Counted from the first letter of the stretch, positions 25,201-36,803 are shown. The stretch: DNA of 64,000 bases from Cronobacter condimenti 1330 (GCF_001277255.1 NZ_CP012264.1:3906001-3970000), one strand, 5' to 3'. Program-made: numbers and translations. The notes: generated from the letters alone by a model not told the origin.

Positions 25201-25945
25201 GCGCGCAGTTCAGGCCAAAGGTTAGCGCGTCGGCGTGGCGCAGCGAGTTATAAAACGCCTCGGTGGTTTGCCCGGAAAGCGTGCGCCCGGAAGCGTCGGT
25301 AATGGTGCCGGAAATCATGACAGGCAGCTCAACGCCCAGCGCTTCAAATTCAGCCTTCACGGCGAAAATCGCGGCCTTGGCGTTGAGGGTGTCGAACACG
25401 GTTTCAATGAGAATAAGATCTGACCCGCCCTCAATGAGCGCGCGAGTTGATTCGCGATAGGCATCCACCAGTTGATCAAAGGTGACATTTCGGTAAGCCG
25501 GGTCGTTAACATCAGGAGAAATGGAGGCTGTACGGTTAGTGGGCCCTAACACACCTGCTACATAGCGGGGCTTATCCGGCGTGCGCGCCGTCCATTCATC
25601 CGCACAGGCGCGCGCCAGTTTCGCGGCCTCGTAGTTGATCTCCGCCGACAACGATTCCATCTGGTAATCCGCCATCGCGATGGTGGTCGAGTTGAAGGTG
25701 TTGGTCTCGATAATATCAGCGCCCGCTTCGAAGTAGGCGTAATGAATAGCCGCGATGATGTCTGGCTTTGTGAGCACCAGCAGATCGTTATTACCTTTAA
25801 GATCGCACGGCCAGTCGGTAAAACGCTCGCCGCGGAAATCATGTTCATCCAGACGATAGCTCTGGATCATAGTGCCCATACCGCCGTCCAGCACCATAAT
25901 GCGTTCAGCTAATTGCTGGCGCAGCTGTTCAAATTTGCTACTCAC
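22262..25945 (-). CDS. metH: Cobalamin-dependent methionine synthase
   Basis: Transfers a methyl group from methyltetrahydrofolate through cobalamin to homocysteine. A GTG start at 25945 behind CAGGAG gives MSSKFEQLRQQLAERIMVLDGGMGTM and 1227 residues, the E. coli length. Modules in order: homocysteine domain with zinc cysteines (GLNCALG, NIVGGCCGTT), folate domain (NVGERTNVTGS), cobalamin domain with the axial-ligand motif DVHDIGKNIV, and the AdoMet reactivation domain (RPAPGYPACPEH). Longer frames to 26038 are not family-like. It is transcribed away from iclR. Confidence 0.98.
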   Translation of the reverse strand: MSSKFEQLRQQLAERIMVLDGGMGTMIQSYRLDEHDFRGERFTDWPCDLKGNNDLLVLTKPDIIAAIHYAYFEAGADIIETNTFNSTTIAMADYQMESLSAEINYEAAKLARACADEWTARTPDKPRYVAGVLGPTNRTASISPDVNDPAYRNVTFDQLVDAYRESTRALIEGGSDLILIETVFDTLNAKAAIFAVKAEFEALGVELPVMISGTITDASGRTLSGQTTEAFYNSLRHADALTFGLNCALGPDELRQYVAELSRIAECYVTAHPNAGLPNAFGEYDLDADVMAAQIREWAESGFLNIVGGCCGTTPEHIAAMSRAVEGLPPRPLPDVPVACRLAGLEPLNIGDESLFVNVGERTNVTGSAKFKRLIKEEKYSEALDVARQQVESGAQIIDINMDEGMLDAEAAMVRFLNLIAGEPDIARVPIMIDSSKWEVIEKGLKCIQGKGIVNSISMKEGVEAFVHHAKLVRRYGAAVVVMAFDEVGQADTRERKIEICRRAYNILTKDVGFPPEDIIFDPNIFAVATGIDEHNNYAQDFIGACEDIKRELPHALISGGVSNVSFSFRGNDPVREAIHAVFLYYAIRNGMDMGIVNAGQLAIYDDLPAELRDAVEDVILNRRDDGTERLLALAEKYRGSKSDAAADTQQAEWRSWDVKKRLEYSLVKGITEFIEQDTEEARQQAERPIQVIEGPLMDGMNVVGDLFGEGKMFLPQVVKSARVMKQAVAYLEPYIQASKEVGKSNGKIVLATVKGDVHDIGKNIVGVVLQCNNYEIIDLGVMVPTDKILKTAREENADIIGLSGLITPSLDEMVNVAKEMERQGFTLPLLIGGATTSKAHTAVKIEQNYSGPTVYVQNASRTVGVVSSLLSDTLRDDFVARTRKEYDTVRIQHARKKPRTPPVTLAAARENDLAFDWESYTPPVAHRLGVEDVVASIDTLRNYIDWTPFFMTWSLAGKYPRILEDEVVGEEAQRLFKDANEMLDTLSANKSLTPRGVVGLFPANRVGDDIEIYRDETRTHVLSVSHHLRQQTEKVGFANYCLADFVAPKYSGKADYLGAFAVTGGLEEDTLAAAFDAQHDDYNKIMVKAVADRLAEAFAEYLHERVRKVLWGYAPYENLSNEELIRENYQGIRPAPGYPACPEHTEKAAIWQLLDVENRIGMKLTESYAMWPGASVSGWYFSHPESKYFAVAQIQRDQVEDYAQRKGMSVSDVERWLAANLGYDAE

Positions 25946-26105
25946 ATAGGCTCCTGATACTCGACTCAACCCTGGCCGGAAAAGCCAGCAAACCATACTG
26001 GCACAAAGCGATCGGGCGGGAAAGGCACGCGGCGGCAACTTGAGACATGTTCATAATTGACTCCTCCGATGAGTTGCCTGCTGGTTGCATTATCGCCAAA
26101 TAAAA

Positions 26106-26122
26106 CGAAAATGATTTCCACG
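26106..26122. promoter_or_regulatory. IclR autoregulatory operator
   Basis: CGAAAATGATTTCCACG, 21 bases before iclR, fits the IclR palindrome TGGAAATNATTTCCA with a mismatched left arm. IclR represses its own gene in E. coli. Confidence 0.65.
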
Positions 26123-26142
26123 ATACAGAAAAGGAGGCCGAT

Positions 26143-26979
26143 ATGGTCGCTCCCGTACCCGCCAAACGTGGCAAAAAGCCCCGTAACGCCACTGCCGCCG
26201 CCGCGCCGCAGGCGACGGGCCAGGTGCAGTCGCTCACGCGCGGCCTGAAGCTGCTGGAGTGGATCGCCGAATCACAAGGCAGCGTGGCGCTGACCGAACT
26301 GGCGCAACAGGCCGGACTGCCGAACTCCACAACGCACCGTTTGTTAACCACGATGCAGCAGCTCGGTTTTGTGCGTCAGGTGGGCGATCTCGGCCACTGG
26401 GCTATCGGCGCGCATGCATTTATTATCGGCAGCAGTTTTTTACAGAGCCGCAACCTGCTGGCGATTGTGCACCCTATCCTGCGTAAGCTGATGGAAGACT
26501 CCGGCGAAACCGTGAACCTCGCGGTACTGGATAAGAGTGACCATCAGGCGATTATTATCGACCAGGTACAATGCACACAGCTGATGCGCATGTCTGCGCC
26601 TATTGGCGGCAAGCTGCCAATGCACGCCTCCGGCGCCGGCAAAGCGTTTTTATCGCAGTTGAGCGATGACGACGTTTCCGCGCTGTTGCACCGTCAGGGG
26701 CTGAAAGCCTATACGCACGCGACGCTGGTTGCGCCGGCACACCTGAAAGACGATCTCGCCCAGACGCGCAAACGTGGTTATTCGTTCGATGATGAAGAGC
26801 ACGCGCTTGGCCTGCGCTGCGTAGCTGCCTGCATTTACGATGAACATCATGAGGCGTTTGCCGCCATTTCGATTTCCGGCCCAATTTCACGTATCACCGA
26901 CGATCGCGTGACTGAACTGGGGGCGCTGGTTATCCGGGCGGCGAAGGAAGTGACGCTGGCATATGGCGGGACGCGTTAA
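26143..26979 (+). CDS. iclR: Acetate operon repressor IclR
   Basis: Represses aceBAK and itself; glyoxylate and pyruvate modulate it. 278 residues starting MVAPVPAKRGKKPRN behind AGGAGG. The N-terminal winged helix-turn-helix (VALTELAQQAGLPNSTTHRLLTTM, about residues 44-67) is followed by the effector domain with GGKLPMHASGAGKAFL and GYSFDDEEHALGLRC. The Ala-rich linker near residues 16-24 is a few residues longer than in E. coli. It lies between metH and the aceBAK operon in the E. coli order. Confidence 0.97.
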   Translation: MVAPVPAKRGKKPRNATAAAAPQATGQVQSLTRGLKLLEWIAESQGSVALTELAQQAGLPNSTTHRLLTTMQQLGFVRQVGDLGHWAIGAHAFIIGSSFLQSRNLLAIVHPILRKLMEDSGETVNLAVLDKSDHQAIIIDQVQCTQLMRMSAPIGGKLPMHASGAGKAFLSQLSDDDVSALLHRQGLKAYTHATLVAPAHLKDDLAQTRKRGYSFDDEEHALGLRCVAACIYDEHHEAFAAISISGPISRITDDRVTELGALVIRAAKEVTLAYGGTR

Positions 26980-26988
26980 GAGGCGTTT

Positions 26989-27017
26989 GCCGGGTCGTGG
27001 CTACGCCTTACCGGGCT
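26989..27017. repeat. REP-like element, second type
   Basis: GCCGGGTCGTGGCTACGCCT followed by TACCGGGCT: imperfect palindrome similar to the GCCGGGTGGCG...CCCGGC type of enterobacterial REP, located just after iclR. Confidence 0.5.
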
Positions 27018-27041
27018 TACCAGATGTGCGTTAACTGAAAA

Positions 27042-27075
27042 GGCCGGGAGCCGCTGCACGCACATCCGGCCCGTC
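27042..27075. terminator. Hairpin between convergent iclR and aceK
   Basis: GGCCGG (27042-27047) and CCGGCC (27066-27071) flank a long loop. TTTT follows on both strands (CGTCTTTT on plus; CTTTTC on minus), so it may end transcription from both sides. Confidence 0.5.
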
Positions 27076-27088
27076 TTTTAGCCCTCGT

Positions 27089-28858
27089 TCACCCCGGTAC
27101 GGAAACGGCACGCTCGGGGTGGGCGATCTGGCCTTGCCAGCGCACGCAAAACCGCTGCCTGCGGCGGTAGGCATACACATCCTCCACATGCCCTTCACGA
27201 ATGCGCGTCTGTAGCGCACGCCAGTAGCTGGCGCTGAACAGATCGCTGTGCATCTCCTCAAAGAGCGGGCCGATTTTCGGGTCGGCGCAGAGCCAGTGGC
27301 GAAACTCTTCCGGAAAGACATCGCCGGGGGCAACGCTGTACCAGGGTTCGGCGCTAAGTTCATCCTCCGGGTAGCGCGGCGGCGGAATATCGCGGAAGTT
27401 CACCTCGGTCATGTAGCAGATCTCATCATAATCGTAGAAAACTACCCGTCCGTGGCGCGTAACGCCGAAGTTTTTAAACAACATGTCGCCTGGGAAAATA
27501 TTCGCGGCGGCGAGCTGGCGGATGGCATTGCCGTACTCTTCGATAGCATCGCGCAGCTGCTGGCCCGTCGCCTGCTCAAGCCACAGGTTGAGCGGCACCA
27601 TTCGCCGTTCAATGTACAGATGGCTGATAGAAAGCGCGTCTCCCAGGTCCGTGAGCTTTTGGCCGACTTCCTGTTGCAGGAGCGCCATCAGCGCCGGGTT
27701 GATATGCCGCTTTTCAATAACGAAATTCTCGAACTCCTGGGTGTCTGCCATGCGTCCGACGCGGTCATGCTCTTTAACCAGCTGATAGCAGGCGCGCACG
27801 TGCGCTTCGTTCATCTCTTTTTGCGGGGCGAAACGGTCTTTGATGACTTTGAATACGCGGTCAAACCCCGGCAGCGTGAAGACCAGCATCACCATCCCGC
27901 GAATGCCCGGCGCCTCGATAAACTGCTCATCGGCACGGCGCAGATAGTGTAAATATTCACGGTAGCTTTCAGTTTTGGCATGTTTCTGACAGCCGATCGC
28001 CATATAGAGCTCCGCCGTGGTTTTACCGGGCAGAATTTCACGCAGCCACTCCACCAGGGCGGCGGGCAGCGGCGCGTAAACCATAAAATAGGAGCGGGCG
28101 AAACCAAAAACGATGCTGGCTTCGGCACTGACCGTCAGACAGGTATCGACAAACAGTTCGCCCTCATCGCTGCGGTGGATCGGTAACAGAAATGGCAGCG
28201 TGGCGTCGGGCAGTCGGAGTTTGCCCACAAGCCAGGCAGCTTTATTGCGATAAAAGAGCTCGTTCGCCACCTCAAGATGCGCCTGCGCGAGCCGCTCGGG
28301 GCCAAGCGTTTCTGTGAGATGCGCGATGATATAGCCAACGTCGCGCGCCAGATTCTGCCACGGCAGACGCAGCGGGAGATCGCCAAGCAACGTGGTCAGC
28401 AGCGGTTGCCAGCCGTGTTCCGGGAAAAAGCGCTTCGCCAGCGGGCGCGCAATGGTTCGAAAGCGTCGCTCCGGCTGAGAGCTGAAAATAAACAGCCGCT
28501 CCGGCGTCAGCGAACGGTGATCGTAGAGACGACAATACACGGAGTTAAAAAAACTTTCGGCAATTTCGAAGCGTGGATAATCAGGAAGCAGATCGGTGTA
28601 GTGGCGCTTTACGCGCAGCAGGAAACCGGCATCCGTGGCTTTGCCTTCCATAATGCAGCGCAATTGCTCTACCACTAACCCGACATGGTGATCGTAAAGG
28701 TGGATGCGGCTTTTCATTGCCTGCTGAACGGCGTGCCAGTCGGCCTGCTCAAAGCGATGCTGCGCGCCAGCGGTGATTTCCAGAAAGCGGCCATATTGCG
28801 CGTCAAACCCTTGCAGGATGGTTTGCGCGATGAGTAGTTCCAGTCCACGCGGCGGCAT
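27089..28858 (-). CDS. aceK: Isocitrate dehydrogenase kinase/phosphatase
   Basis: Bifunctional enzyme that inactivates or reactivates isocitrate dehydrogenase, setting flux between the TCA cycle and the glyoxylate shunt. 589 residues, slightly longer than the 578 of E. coli; the extra residues are at the C-terminus (after RRRQRFCVRW). Conserved blocks include AIGCQKHAKTESYRE, the ATP-binding MVMLVFTLPGFDRVFKVIKD and NIFPGDMLFKNFGVTRHGR. ATG 28858 follows ACGGAG. Third gene of aceBAK, 124 bases after aceA. Confidence 0.96.
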   Translation of the reverse strand: MPPRGLELLIAQTILQGFDAQYGRFLEITAGAQHRFEQADWHAVQQAMKSRIHLYDHHVGLVVEQLRCIMEGKATDAGFLLRVKRHYTDLLPDYPRFEIAESFFNSVYCRLYDHRSLTPERLFIFSSQPERRFRTIARPLAKRFFPEHGWQPLLTTLLGDLPLRLPWQNLARDVGYIIAHLTETLGPERLAQAHLEVANELFYRNKAAWLVGKLRLPDATLPFLLPIHRSDEGELFVDTCLTVSAEASIVFGFARSYFMVYAPLPAALVEWLREILPGKTTAELYMAIGCQKHAKTESYREYLHYLRRADEQFIEAPGIRGMVMLVFTLPGFDRVFKVIKDRFAPQKEMNEAHVRACYQLVKEHDRVGRMADTQEFENFVIEKRHINPALMALLQQEVGQKLTDLGDALSISHLYIERRMVPLNLWLEQATGQQLRDAIEEYGNAIRQLAAANIFPGDMLFKNFGVTRHGRVVFYDYDEICYMTEVNFRDIPPPRYPEDELSAEPWYSVAPGDVFPEEFRHWLCADPKIGPLFEEMHSDLFSASYWRALQTRIREGHVEDVYAYRRRQRFCVRWQGQIAHPERAVSVPG

Positions 28859-28932
28859 AGGCGGCTCCGTGTGCGAAAGTAAAAAGCGGTGATCATCGTG
28901 ACGAACGACGGCGCGTCGCCCCCTTATTCTGG

Positions 28933-28955
28933 CCCTCTCCCCGGCGGGGAGAGGG
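28933..28955. repeat. Perfect palindrome between aceA and aceK
   Basis: CCCTCTCCCC-GGC-GGGGAGAGGG, 10-bp perfect stem. In E. coli, REP sequences lie in the same gap and lower aceK expression relative to aceA; this hairpin may do the same. Confidence 0.75.
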
Positions 28956-28982
28956 AAAAGGCAGCGTTGCGGGTTGGCCCCC

Positions 28983-30290
28983 TCAGAACTGCGCTTCTTC
29001 GGTCGAGCCGGTCAGTGCCGTCACGGATGACACGCCGCCCTGAATAATGGTCGTTACATTGTCAAAGTAGCCAGTGCCCACCTCCTGCTGGTGGGAGACA
29101 AAGGTGTACCCCTCTTTACCCGCAGCGAATTCCGGCTCCTGCACTTTCTCAACGTAATGCCGCATCCCCTCGCCCTGCGCGTAAGCGTGGGCCAGGTCGA
29201 ACATGTTGAACCACATGCTGTGAATACCGGCGAGCGTGATGAACTGGTATTTGTAGCCCATCGCTGACAACGATTCCTGGAATGAGGCGATGGTGCTGTC
29301 ATCCAGCTTTTTCTTCCAGTTGAAGGACGGCGAACAGTTATACGCCAGCAGTTTGCCGGGGAAACGCGCATGGATGGCCTCAGCGAAGCGTCTTGCCTGG
29401 TCGAGATCCGGCGTGGAAGTTTCACACCAGACCAGATCTGCATAAGGCGCATAGGCGAGCCCGCGGCTAATGGCCTGTTCGACACCTGCACGAGTGCGGA
29501 AGAAACCTTCGCTGGTGCGCTCACCGGTGATAAATTCGCTGTCGTACGGGTCGCAGTCGGAGGTGATGAGATCCGCCGCGTCAGCATCAGTGCGCGCAAT
29601 CAGAAGCGTCGGGACGCCCATAACATCCGCTGCGAGCCGCGCCGCCACCAGTTTTTGGATCGCTTCCTGGGTGGGAACCAGCACTTTGCCGCCCATATGA
29701 CCGCACTTTTTCACCGAGGCGAGCTGATCTTCAAAATGCACCGCCGCCGCGCCCGCTTCGATCATCGATTTCATCAGTTCAAAGGCATTTAACACACCGC
29801 CAAAGCCTGCTTCGGCATCGGCAACGATCGGCAGGAAATAATCGACATAGCGCGGATCGCCAGGTTCAATACCCGCCGCCCACTGGATCTGATCGGCGCG
29901 ACGAAACGTATTGTTGATCCGCTCCACCACTGCCGGTACCGAGTTTGCCGGATAGAGCGACTGATCCGGGTACATGCTGGCGGCAAGGTTTGCATCAGCC
30001 GCGACCTGCCAGCCGGAAAGATAGACTGCTTCAATGCCAGCCTTCGCCTGCTGCAAAGCCTGCCCGCCCGTCAGCGCGCCGAGGCTGTTGACGTAGCCTT
30101 TTTTGGATTCACCGTGCAGGAGCCGCCACATCCGGGCGGCACCGAGCTGCGCCAGCGTACACTCCGGGTTGACCGAACCGCGTAATTTCACCACGTCCTG
30201 CGCACTGTACGGACGGCGAATGCCTTCCCAGCGCGGGTGTGTCCATTCCTGCTCTAACTGCTGAATTTGTTGGGTACGTGTTGTTGTCAT
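28983..30290 (-). CDS. aceA: Isocitrate lyase
   Basis: Splits isocitrate into glyoxylate and succinate, first step of the glyoxylate shunt. 435 residues (E. coli 434). The catalytic loop SVKKCGHMGGKVLVP carries the active-site cysteine, with NCSPSFNWKK and LARTDAD-type metal-site sequence (LIARTDADAADL). Ends TGSTEEAQF. It lies 31 bases after aceB in the IclR-controlled operon. Confidence 0.98.
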   Translation of the reverse strand: MTTTRTQQIQQLEQEWTHPRWEGIRRPYSAQDVVKLRGSVNPECTLAQLGAARMWRLLHGESKKGYVNSLGALTGGQALQQAKAGIEAVYLSGWQVAADANLAASMYPDQSLYPANSVPAVVERINNTFRRADQIQWAAGIEPGDPRYVDYFLPIVADAEAGFGGVLNAFELMKSMIEAGAAAVHFEDQLASVKKCGHMGGKVLVPTQEAIQKLVAARLAADVMGVPTLLIARTDADAADLITSDCDPYDSEFITGERTSEGFFRTRAGVEQAISRGLAYAPYADLVWCETSTPDLDQARRFAEAIHARFPGKLLAYNCSPSFNWKKKLDDSTIASFQESLSAMGYKYQFITLAGIHSMWFNMFDLAHAYAQGEGMRHYVEKVQEPEFAAGKEGYTFVSHQQEVGTGYFDNVTTIIQGGVSSVTALTGSTEEAQF

Positions 30291-30321
30291 GGCAGATGCT
30301 CCGTTTTGTTATGGTGTAGGA

Positions 30322-31920
30322 TCAGGCCAGCAGGCGGTAGCCGGGCAGCGTCAGGAAGTCGATCAATTCATCGGACGTGGTGATTTGCTCCATCAGGCGA
30401 GCGGCCTCGTCAAAACGGCCATGGCTGTAACGTTGCTCGCCAAGCTCTTCCTGAATTACGCGCATTTCTTCGGCCAGCATCTGGCGGAACAGATCTTTAG
30501 TGACCTGTTTGCCGTTGCTGAGGGTTTTCTGATGATGGATCCACTGCCAGATGGAGGTACGGGAAATTTCCGCCGTCGCGGCGTCTTCCATCAGGCCATA
30601 AATAGGTACGCAGCCATTGCCGGAAATCCAGGCTTCAATGTATTGCACTGCCACACGTATATTGGCGCGCATACCTTCCTCAGTACGCTCACCGGGGCAC
30701 GGCTCCAGCAGCTGCGCGGCGGTAATGGGCGCATCCTCTTCCCGCAACATATGTAGCTGATTTTTACGCTCGCCCAGCGCGCGGTTGAACACGTCCATGA
30801 CCGTATCGCCCAGGCCCGGATGAGCAATCCAGGTGCCGTCATGCCCGTTCGCGGCTTCGAGTTCTTTATCCGCCTTCACTTTGTTGAGCACCCAGTTATT
30901 GCGCTCGCTCTCTTTGCTGGGGATAAATGCGGCCATGCCGCCCATCGCGAACGCGCCGCGGCGGTGGCAGGTTTTGATGAGCAGCCGTGAGTAGGCACTG
31001 AGGAACGGTTTATCCATCGTGACCGACTGTCTGTCCGGAAGCACGCGATCGGGATGGTTTTTCAGGGTTTTGATGTAGCTAAAGATGTAATCCCAGCGGC
31101 CGCAGTTGAGCCCGACGATATGATCGCGCAGCGCATGGAGAATTTCGTCCATCTGAAAAACCGCAGGCAGCGTCTCGATAAGCAATGTGGCTTTGATAGT
31201 GCCGCGGGGGAGGTTGAAGCGATCTTCGGCATAACTGAAAACCTCGCTCCACCAGGTAGCCTCGCGCCACGACTGGGTTTTAGGCAGATAAAAGTAGGGA
31301 CCGCTGCCTTTCGCCAACAGGTTTTCATGGTTGTGGAAGAAATAGAGAGCGAAATCAAAGAGGCTGCCGGGAACAGGCTCGCCGCGCCAGGTAACGTGTT
31401 TTTCCGGCAGGTGCAGACCGCGAACGCGGCAAACCAGAACAGCTGGATCGGGCTTGAGTTGGTAGATTTTACCCGCCTCATTCGTCCAGGTAATGGTGCC
31501 TTTGATGGCATCGCGCAAATTGATCTGTCCTTCGATCACTTTATTCCAGGCCGGCGCCAGAGAATCTTCAAAGTCTGCCATGAATACTTTTACATTCGCA
31601 TTCAGCGCGTTGATCACCATTTTGCGCTCGACCGGGCCGGTGATCTCGACACGTCTGTCGAGCAGATCCTCAGGAATACCACGAATTTTCCAGTCGCCAT
31701 CTCTTATGGAAGCCGTTTCCGAAATAAAATCGGGCAGCATGCCGTCGTCGATATCTTTTTGCACCTGCTGACGCGCGGCCAGTAGCGCGTTGCGTTGCGG
31801 CGTAAAGCGCGCCACGAGTTCAGTAAGAAAGTCGACGGCTTCCGGCGTCAGGATCTGTCGTTCCTGCTCGCCAAAAGGCTGGCTGAAAGCCAGTTCTGTG
31901 GTAATTGCCTGTTGATTCAT
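30322..31920 (-). CDS. aceB: Malate synthase A
   Basis: Condenses glyoxylate with acetyl-CoA to malate, second step of the glyoxylate shunt. ATG 31920 (product MNQQAITTELAFSQPFGEQE) has GAGGAG 8 bases upstream and gives 532 residues; E. coli has 533. Signature VFMADFEDSLAPAW and GRWDYIFSYIKT are present. First gene of aceBAK; its long leader carries IclR sites. Confidence 0.98.
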   Translation of the reverse strand: MNQQAITTELAFSQPFGEQERQILTPEAVDFLTELVARFTPQRNALLAARQQVQKDIDDGMLPDFISETASIRDGDWKIRGIPEDLLDRRVEITGPVERKMVINALNANVKVFMADFEDSLAPAWNKVIEGQINLRDAIKGTITWTNEAGKIYQLKPDPAVLVCRVRGLHLPEKHVTWRGEPVPGSLFDFALYFFHNHENLLAKGSGPYFYLPKTQSWREATWWSEVFSYAEDRFNLPRGTIKATLLIETLPAVFQMDEILHALRDHIVGLNCGRWDYIFSYIKTLKNHPDRVLPDRQSVTMDKPFLSAYSRLLIKTCHRRGAFAMGGMAAFIPSKESERNNWVLNKVKADKELEAANGHDGTWIAHPGLGDTVMDVFNRALGERKNQLHMLREEDAPITAAQLLEPCPGERTEEGMRANIRVAVQYIEAWISGNGCVPIYGLMEDAATAEISRTSIWQWIHHQKTLSNGKQVTKDLFRQMLAEEMRVIQEELGEQRYSHGRFDEAARLMEQITTSDELIDFLTLPGYRLLA

Positions 31921-32020
31921 AGCAGCGCTCCTCGGTTTTTGATCCAAAAAATTCCCATAGCAGGCGCACGCGATCTGTTACGTTCAGATTTCGTACAGCA
32001 TCATTAAGACTACTCAATCT

Positions 32021-32052
32021 ATTTCCAAAATCAAAAACAATTTCCATTTTTG
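32021..32052 (-). promoter_or_regulatory. IclR operator/promoter region of aceBAK
   Basis: Minus-strand AATGGAAATTGTTTTTGATT followed by TTGGAAATAG closely follows the E. coli aceB operator, with two TGGAAA half-sites in tandem. Confidence 0.75.
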
Positions 32053-32131
32053 AATTTAATTCACCATAACCAATTGAATATAAATAAAATAAAGTGATCC
32101 ATATGAATGAGGCTTATTTCAAAAACAAAAA

Positions 32132-32149
32132 AGGCACCCGAAGGTGCCT
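32132..32149 (-). terminator. Terminator of metA
   Basis: AGGCACC-TTCG-GGTGCCT on the minus strand followed by a T-run, 44 bases after the metA stop. Confidence 0.9.
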
Positions 32150-32192
32150 GATGAGGAGTGCTGAAACGCTTAAGGAGCGGATCTGCGAGATT

Positions 32193-33122
32193 TTATTCGA
32201 GCGTCGGGTTCATATGACGCAGATCGTATGGCGTGATTTGATAGACGTAATAGTTGAGCCAGTTCGTAAAAAGGAGATTGCCATGGCTGCGCCAGGTGGC
32301 CCGTGGCGTTTTAGTCGGGTCGTCGCCAGGGAAATAGTTATAGGGCACACGCGGTGACAGGCCCGCTTCAACGTCACGAAAATATTCGCCAGCAAGCGTT
32401 AAGGCGTCATATTCCGGATGGCCTGTAACAAAGGCGATGCGCTTATCCTTGCTGGCAAACAGATAAGCATCGCCCTCTTCCGATTCAGCAAGGATATCGA
32501 GATCGGTGTAGTCGCGGATAAGCGCGGCCGGGAAATCCGCATAGCGCGAATGCGGCGCGAGAAAGGAATCGTCAAAACCTTTAGTCAGCAGGGCGTGTGG
32601 CTGCGTGATGTGATGCTCGTATACGCCGGAGATTTTCTCCTGACGCGTCTGTTTTGGAATACCGTAGAGAATGTTTAGCGCCGCTTGCACTGCCCAACAG
32701 ACGAAAAGTGTGGAGGTGACGTGCTCTTTCGCCCACTCAAGAACCTGCTGAATCTGTGGCCAGTACGCCACATCATTGAACTCGACCAGGCCCAGCGGGG
32801 CACCGGTGACAATCAGGCCATCATAATTTTCATCGCTAATGTCGTCAAAATTACAGTAGAAGTTGTTGAGATGCTCGGCAGGCGTGTTGCGTGACTCGCG
32901 GCTGTCGATGCGCAGCAGACGAATATCTACCTGCAGCGGCGAGTTGGAAAGCAAACGCAGGAACTGATTTTCCGTTTCGATTTTCTTTGGCATCAGGTTC
33001 AGGATCAGCACCTTCAGGGGGCGGATCTCCTGCACGCTGGCGCGTGATGTAGTCATCACAAAGACATTTTCCTGACGCAGAAAACTTACGGCTGGTAACT
33101 CATCAGGCACCCGAATCGGCAT
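32193..33122 (-). CDS. metA: Homoserine O-succinyltransferase
   Basis: Commits homoserine to methionine by succinylation. ATG 33122 gives MPIRVPDELPAVSFLRQENV and 309 residues, as in E. coli; the in-frame stretch to 33176 runs through the operator and is not coding. The catalytic cysteine lies in VCWAVQAALN and the His/Glu pair in TGHPEYD. It is preceded by MetJ boxes and lies between the rRNA operon and aceBAK. Confidence 0.98.
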   Translation of the reverse strand: MPIRVPDELPAVSFLRQENVFVMTTSRASVQEIRPLKVLILNLMPKKIETENQFLRLLSNSPLQVDIRLLRIDSRESRNTPAEHLNNFYCNFDDISDENYDGLIVTGAPLGLVEFNDVAYWPQIQQVLEWAKEHVTSTLFVCWAVQAALNILYGIPKQTRQEKISGVYEHHITQPHALLTKGFDDSFLAPHSRYADFPAALIRDYTDLDILAESEEGDAYLFASKDKRIAFVTGHPEYDALTLAGEYFRDVEAGLSPRVPYNYFPGDDPTKTPRATWRSHGNLLFTNWLNYYVYQITPYDLRHMNPTLE

Positions 33123-33139
33123 AACCTTTTCCTCACAAC

Positions 33140-33171
33140 ACACGTTTATACGTTTAGACATCCAGACAGCC
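33140..33171 (-). promoter_or_regulatory. Four tandem met boxes (MetJ operator) of metA
   Basis: Minus strand reads GGCTGTCT GGATGTCT AAACGTAT AAACGTGT: four contiguous 8-bp units resembling AGACGTCT, 18 bases before metA. MetJ with S-adenosylmethionine binds such arrays cooperatively. Confidence 0.85.
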
Positions 33172-33194
33172 AACAATAACCAGGAATAGCATTA

Positions 33195-33326
33195 ATGTCG
33201 AGCGTAAGGATGAAAGGTGAAAATGTTTCACGGGGAAAGGTCATGGGCAATGGCGATGGGAATGATCACAAGGTGCGGGAATACTGGCTGAGCAACAGCA
33301 GCGGAAACCGTGTGAAGCGGCTGTAA
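33195..33326 (+). CDS. Possible 43-residue small protein (uncertain)
   Basis: ATG 33195 follows CAGGA at 9 bases and reads to TAA 33326, giving a basic peptide starting MSSVRMKGENVSRGKVMGNG and ending GNRVKRL. It is divergent from metA, beside the met boxes, and runs towards the rRNA operon terminator. No family is recognized. It could be chance. Confidence 0.3.
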   Translation: MSSVRMKGENVSRGKVMGNGDGNDHKVREYWLSNSSGNRVKRL

Positions 33327-33379
33327 TGACAGGAGCCGGAAGGTAATGACGCCCCGCAGGCCCGTACCCAAAAAGCAAA

Positions 33380-33404
33380 AACCCCTCAGCAGTGCTGAGG
33401 GGTT
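33380..33404 (-). terminator. rRNA operon terminator
   Basis: AACCCCTCAGC-ACT-GCTGAGGGGTT on the minus strand followed by TTTGCTTTTT, 10 bases after 5S rRNA. Confidence 0.92.
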
Positions 33405-33413
33405 CTTTATTTG

Positions 33414-33533
33414 ATGCCTGGCAGTTCCCTACTCTCGCATGGGGAGACCCCACACTACCATCGGCGCTACGGCGTTTCACTTCTGAGTTCGGCATGGGGT
33501 CAGGTGGGACCACCGCGCTACAGCCGCCAGGCA
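33414..33533 (-). rRNA. rrf: 5S ribosomal RNA
   Basis: 120 bases from TGCCTGGCGGC to GCCAGGCAT on the minus strand, matching enterobacterial 5S with complementary ends. Single copy, last in the operon, 88 bases after 23S. Confidence 0.97.
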
Positions 33534-33621
33534 AATTCTGTTTCCCGCCGCCTTCCGGCCACAGGATTTATCCGTCACAAGCTGAATTGTCTCTCAACAC
33601 GCCAGACTTCTTTGGCGTTGT

Positions 33622-36526
<2,905 letters not shown>

Positions 36527-36642
36527 TCACAACCCGAAGAAGTCTTCGTGCTGCGAGTTTGAGAGACTCTGACACACCGCGCATTCCTGATTACGGAAGA
36601 ATGCAACAGCATGTCTGTTTCAATTTTCAGCTTGTTCCGGAT

Positions 36643-36654
36643 TGTTAAAGAGCA
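36643..36654 (-). promoter_or_regulatory. boxA antitermination site in the 16S-23S spacer
   Basis: Minus-strand TGCTCTTTAACA, the consensus boxA, between tRNA-Glu and 23S; loads NusB/NusE for rRNA antitermination. Confidence 0.85.
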
Positions 36655-36727
36655 AATATCTCAAACATGACCCGCAGGTCAGTTTTGAGATATTAATCGG
36701 TAACGCCTTTCACTCATTACCAGCAGG

Positions 36728-36803
36728 TGGCGTCCCTTAGGGGATTCGAACCCCTGTTACCGCCGTGAAAGGGCGGTGTCCTGGGCCTCTAGACGAAAGG
36801 GAC
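36728..36803 (-). tRNA. gltV: tRNA-Glu (UUC)
   Basis: 76 bases with encoded CCA. Acceptor GTCCCTT/AAGGGAC, anticodon loop CTTTCAC (anticodon TTC), T-arm AGGGG-TTCGAAT-CCCCT. It is the spacer tRNA. In E. coli this spacer type belongs to rrnB, C, E and G, not to rrnD. The symbol follows the rrnE copy of E. coli. Confidence 0.96.
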
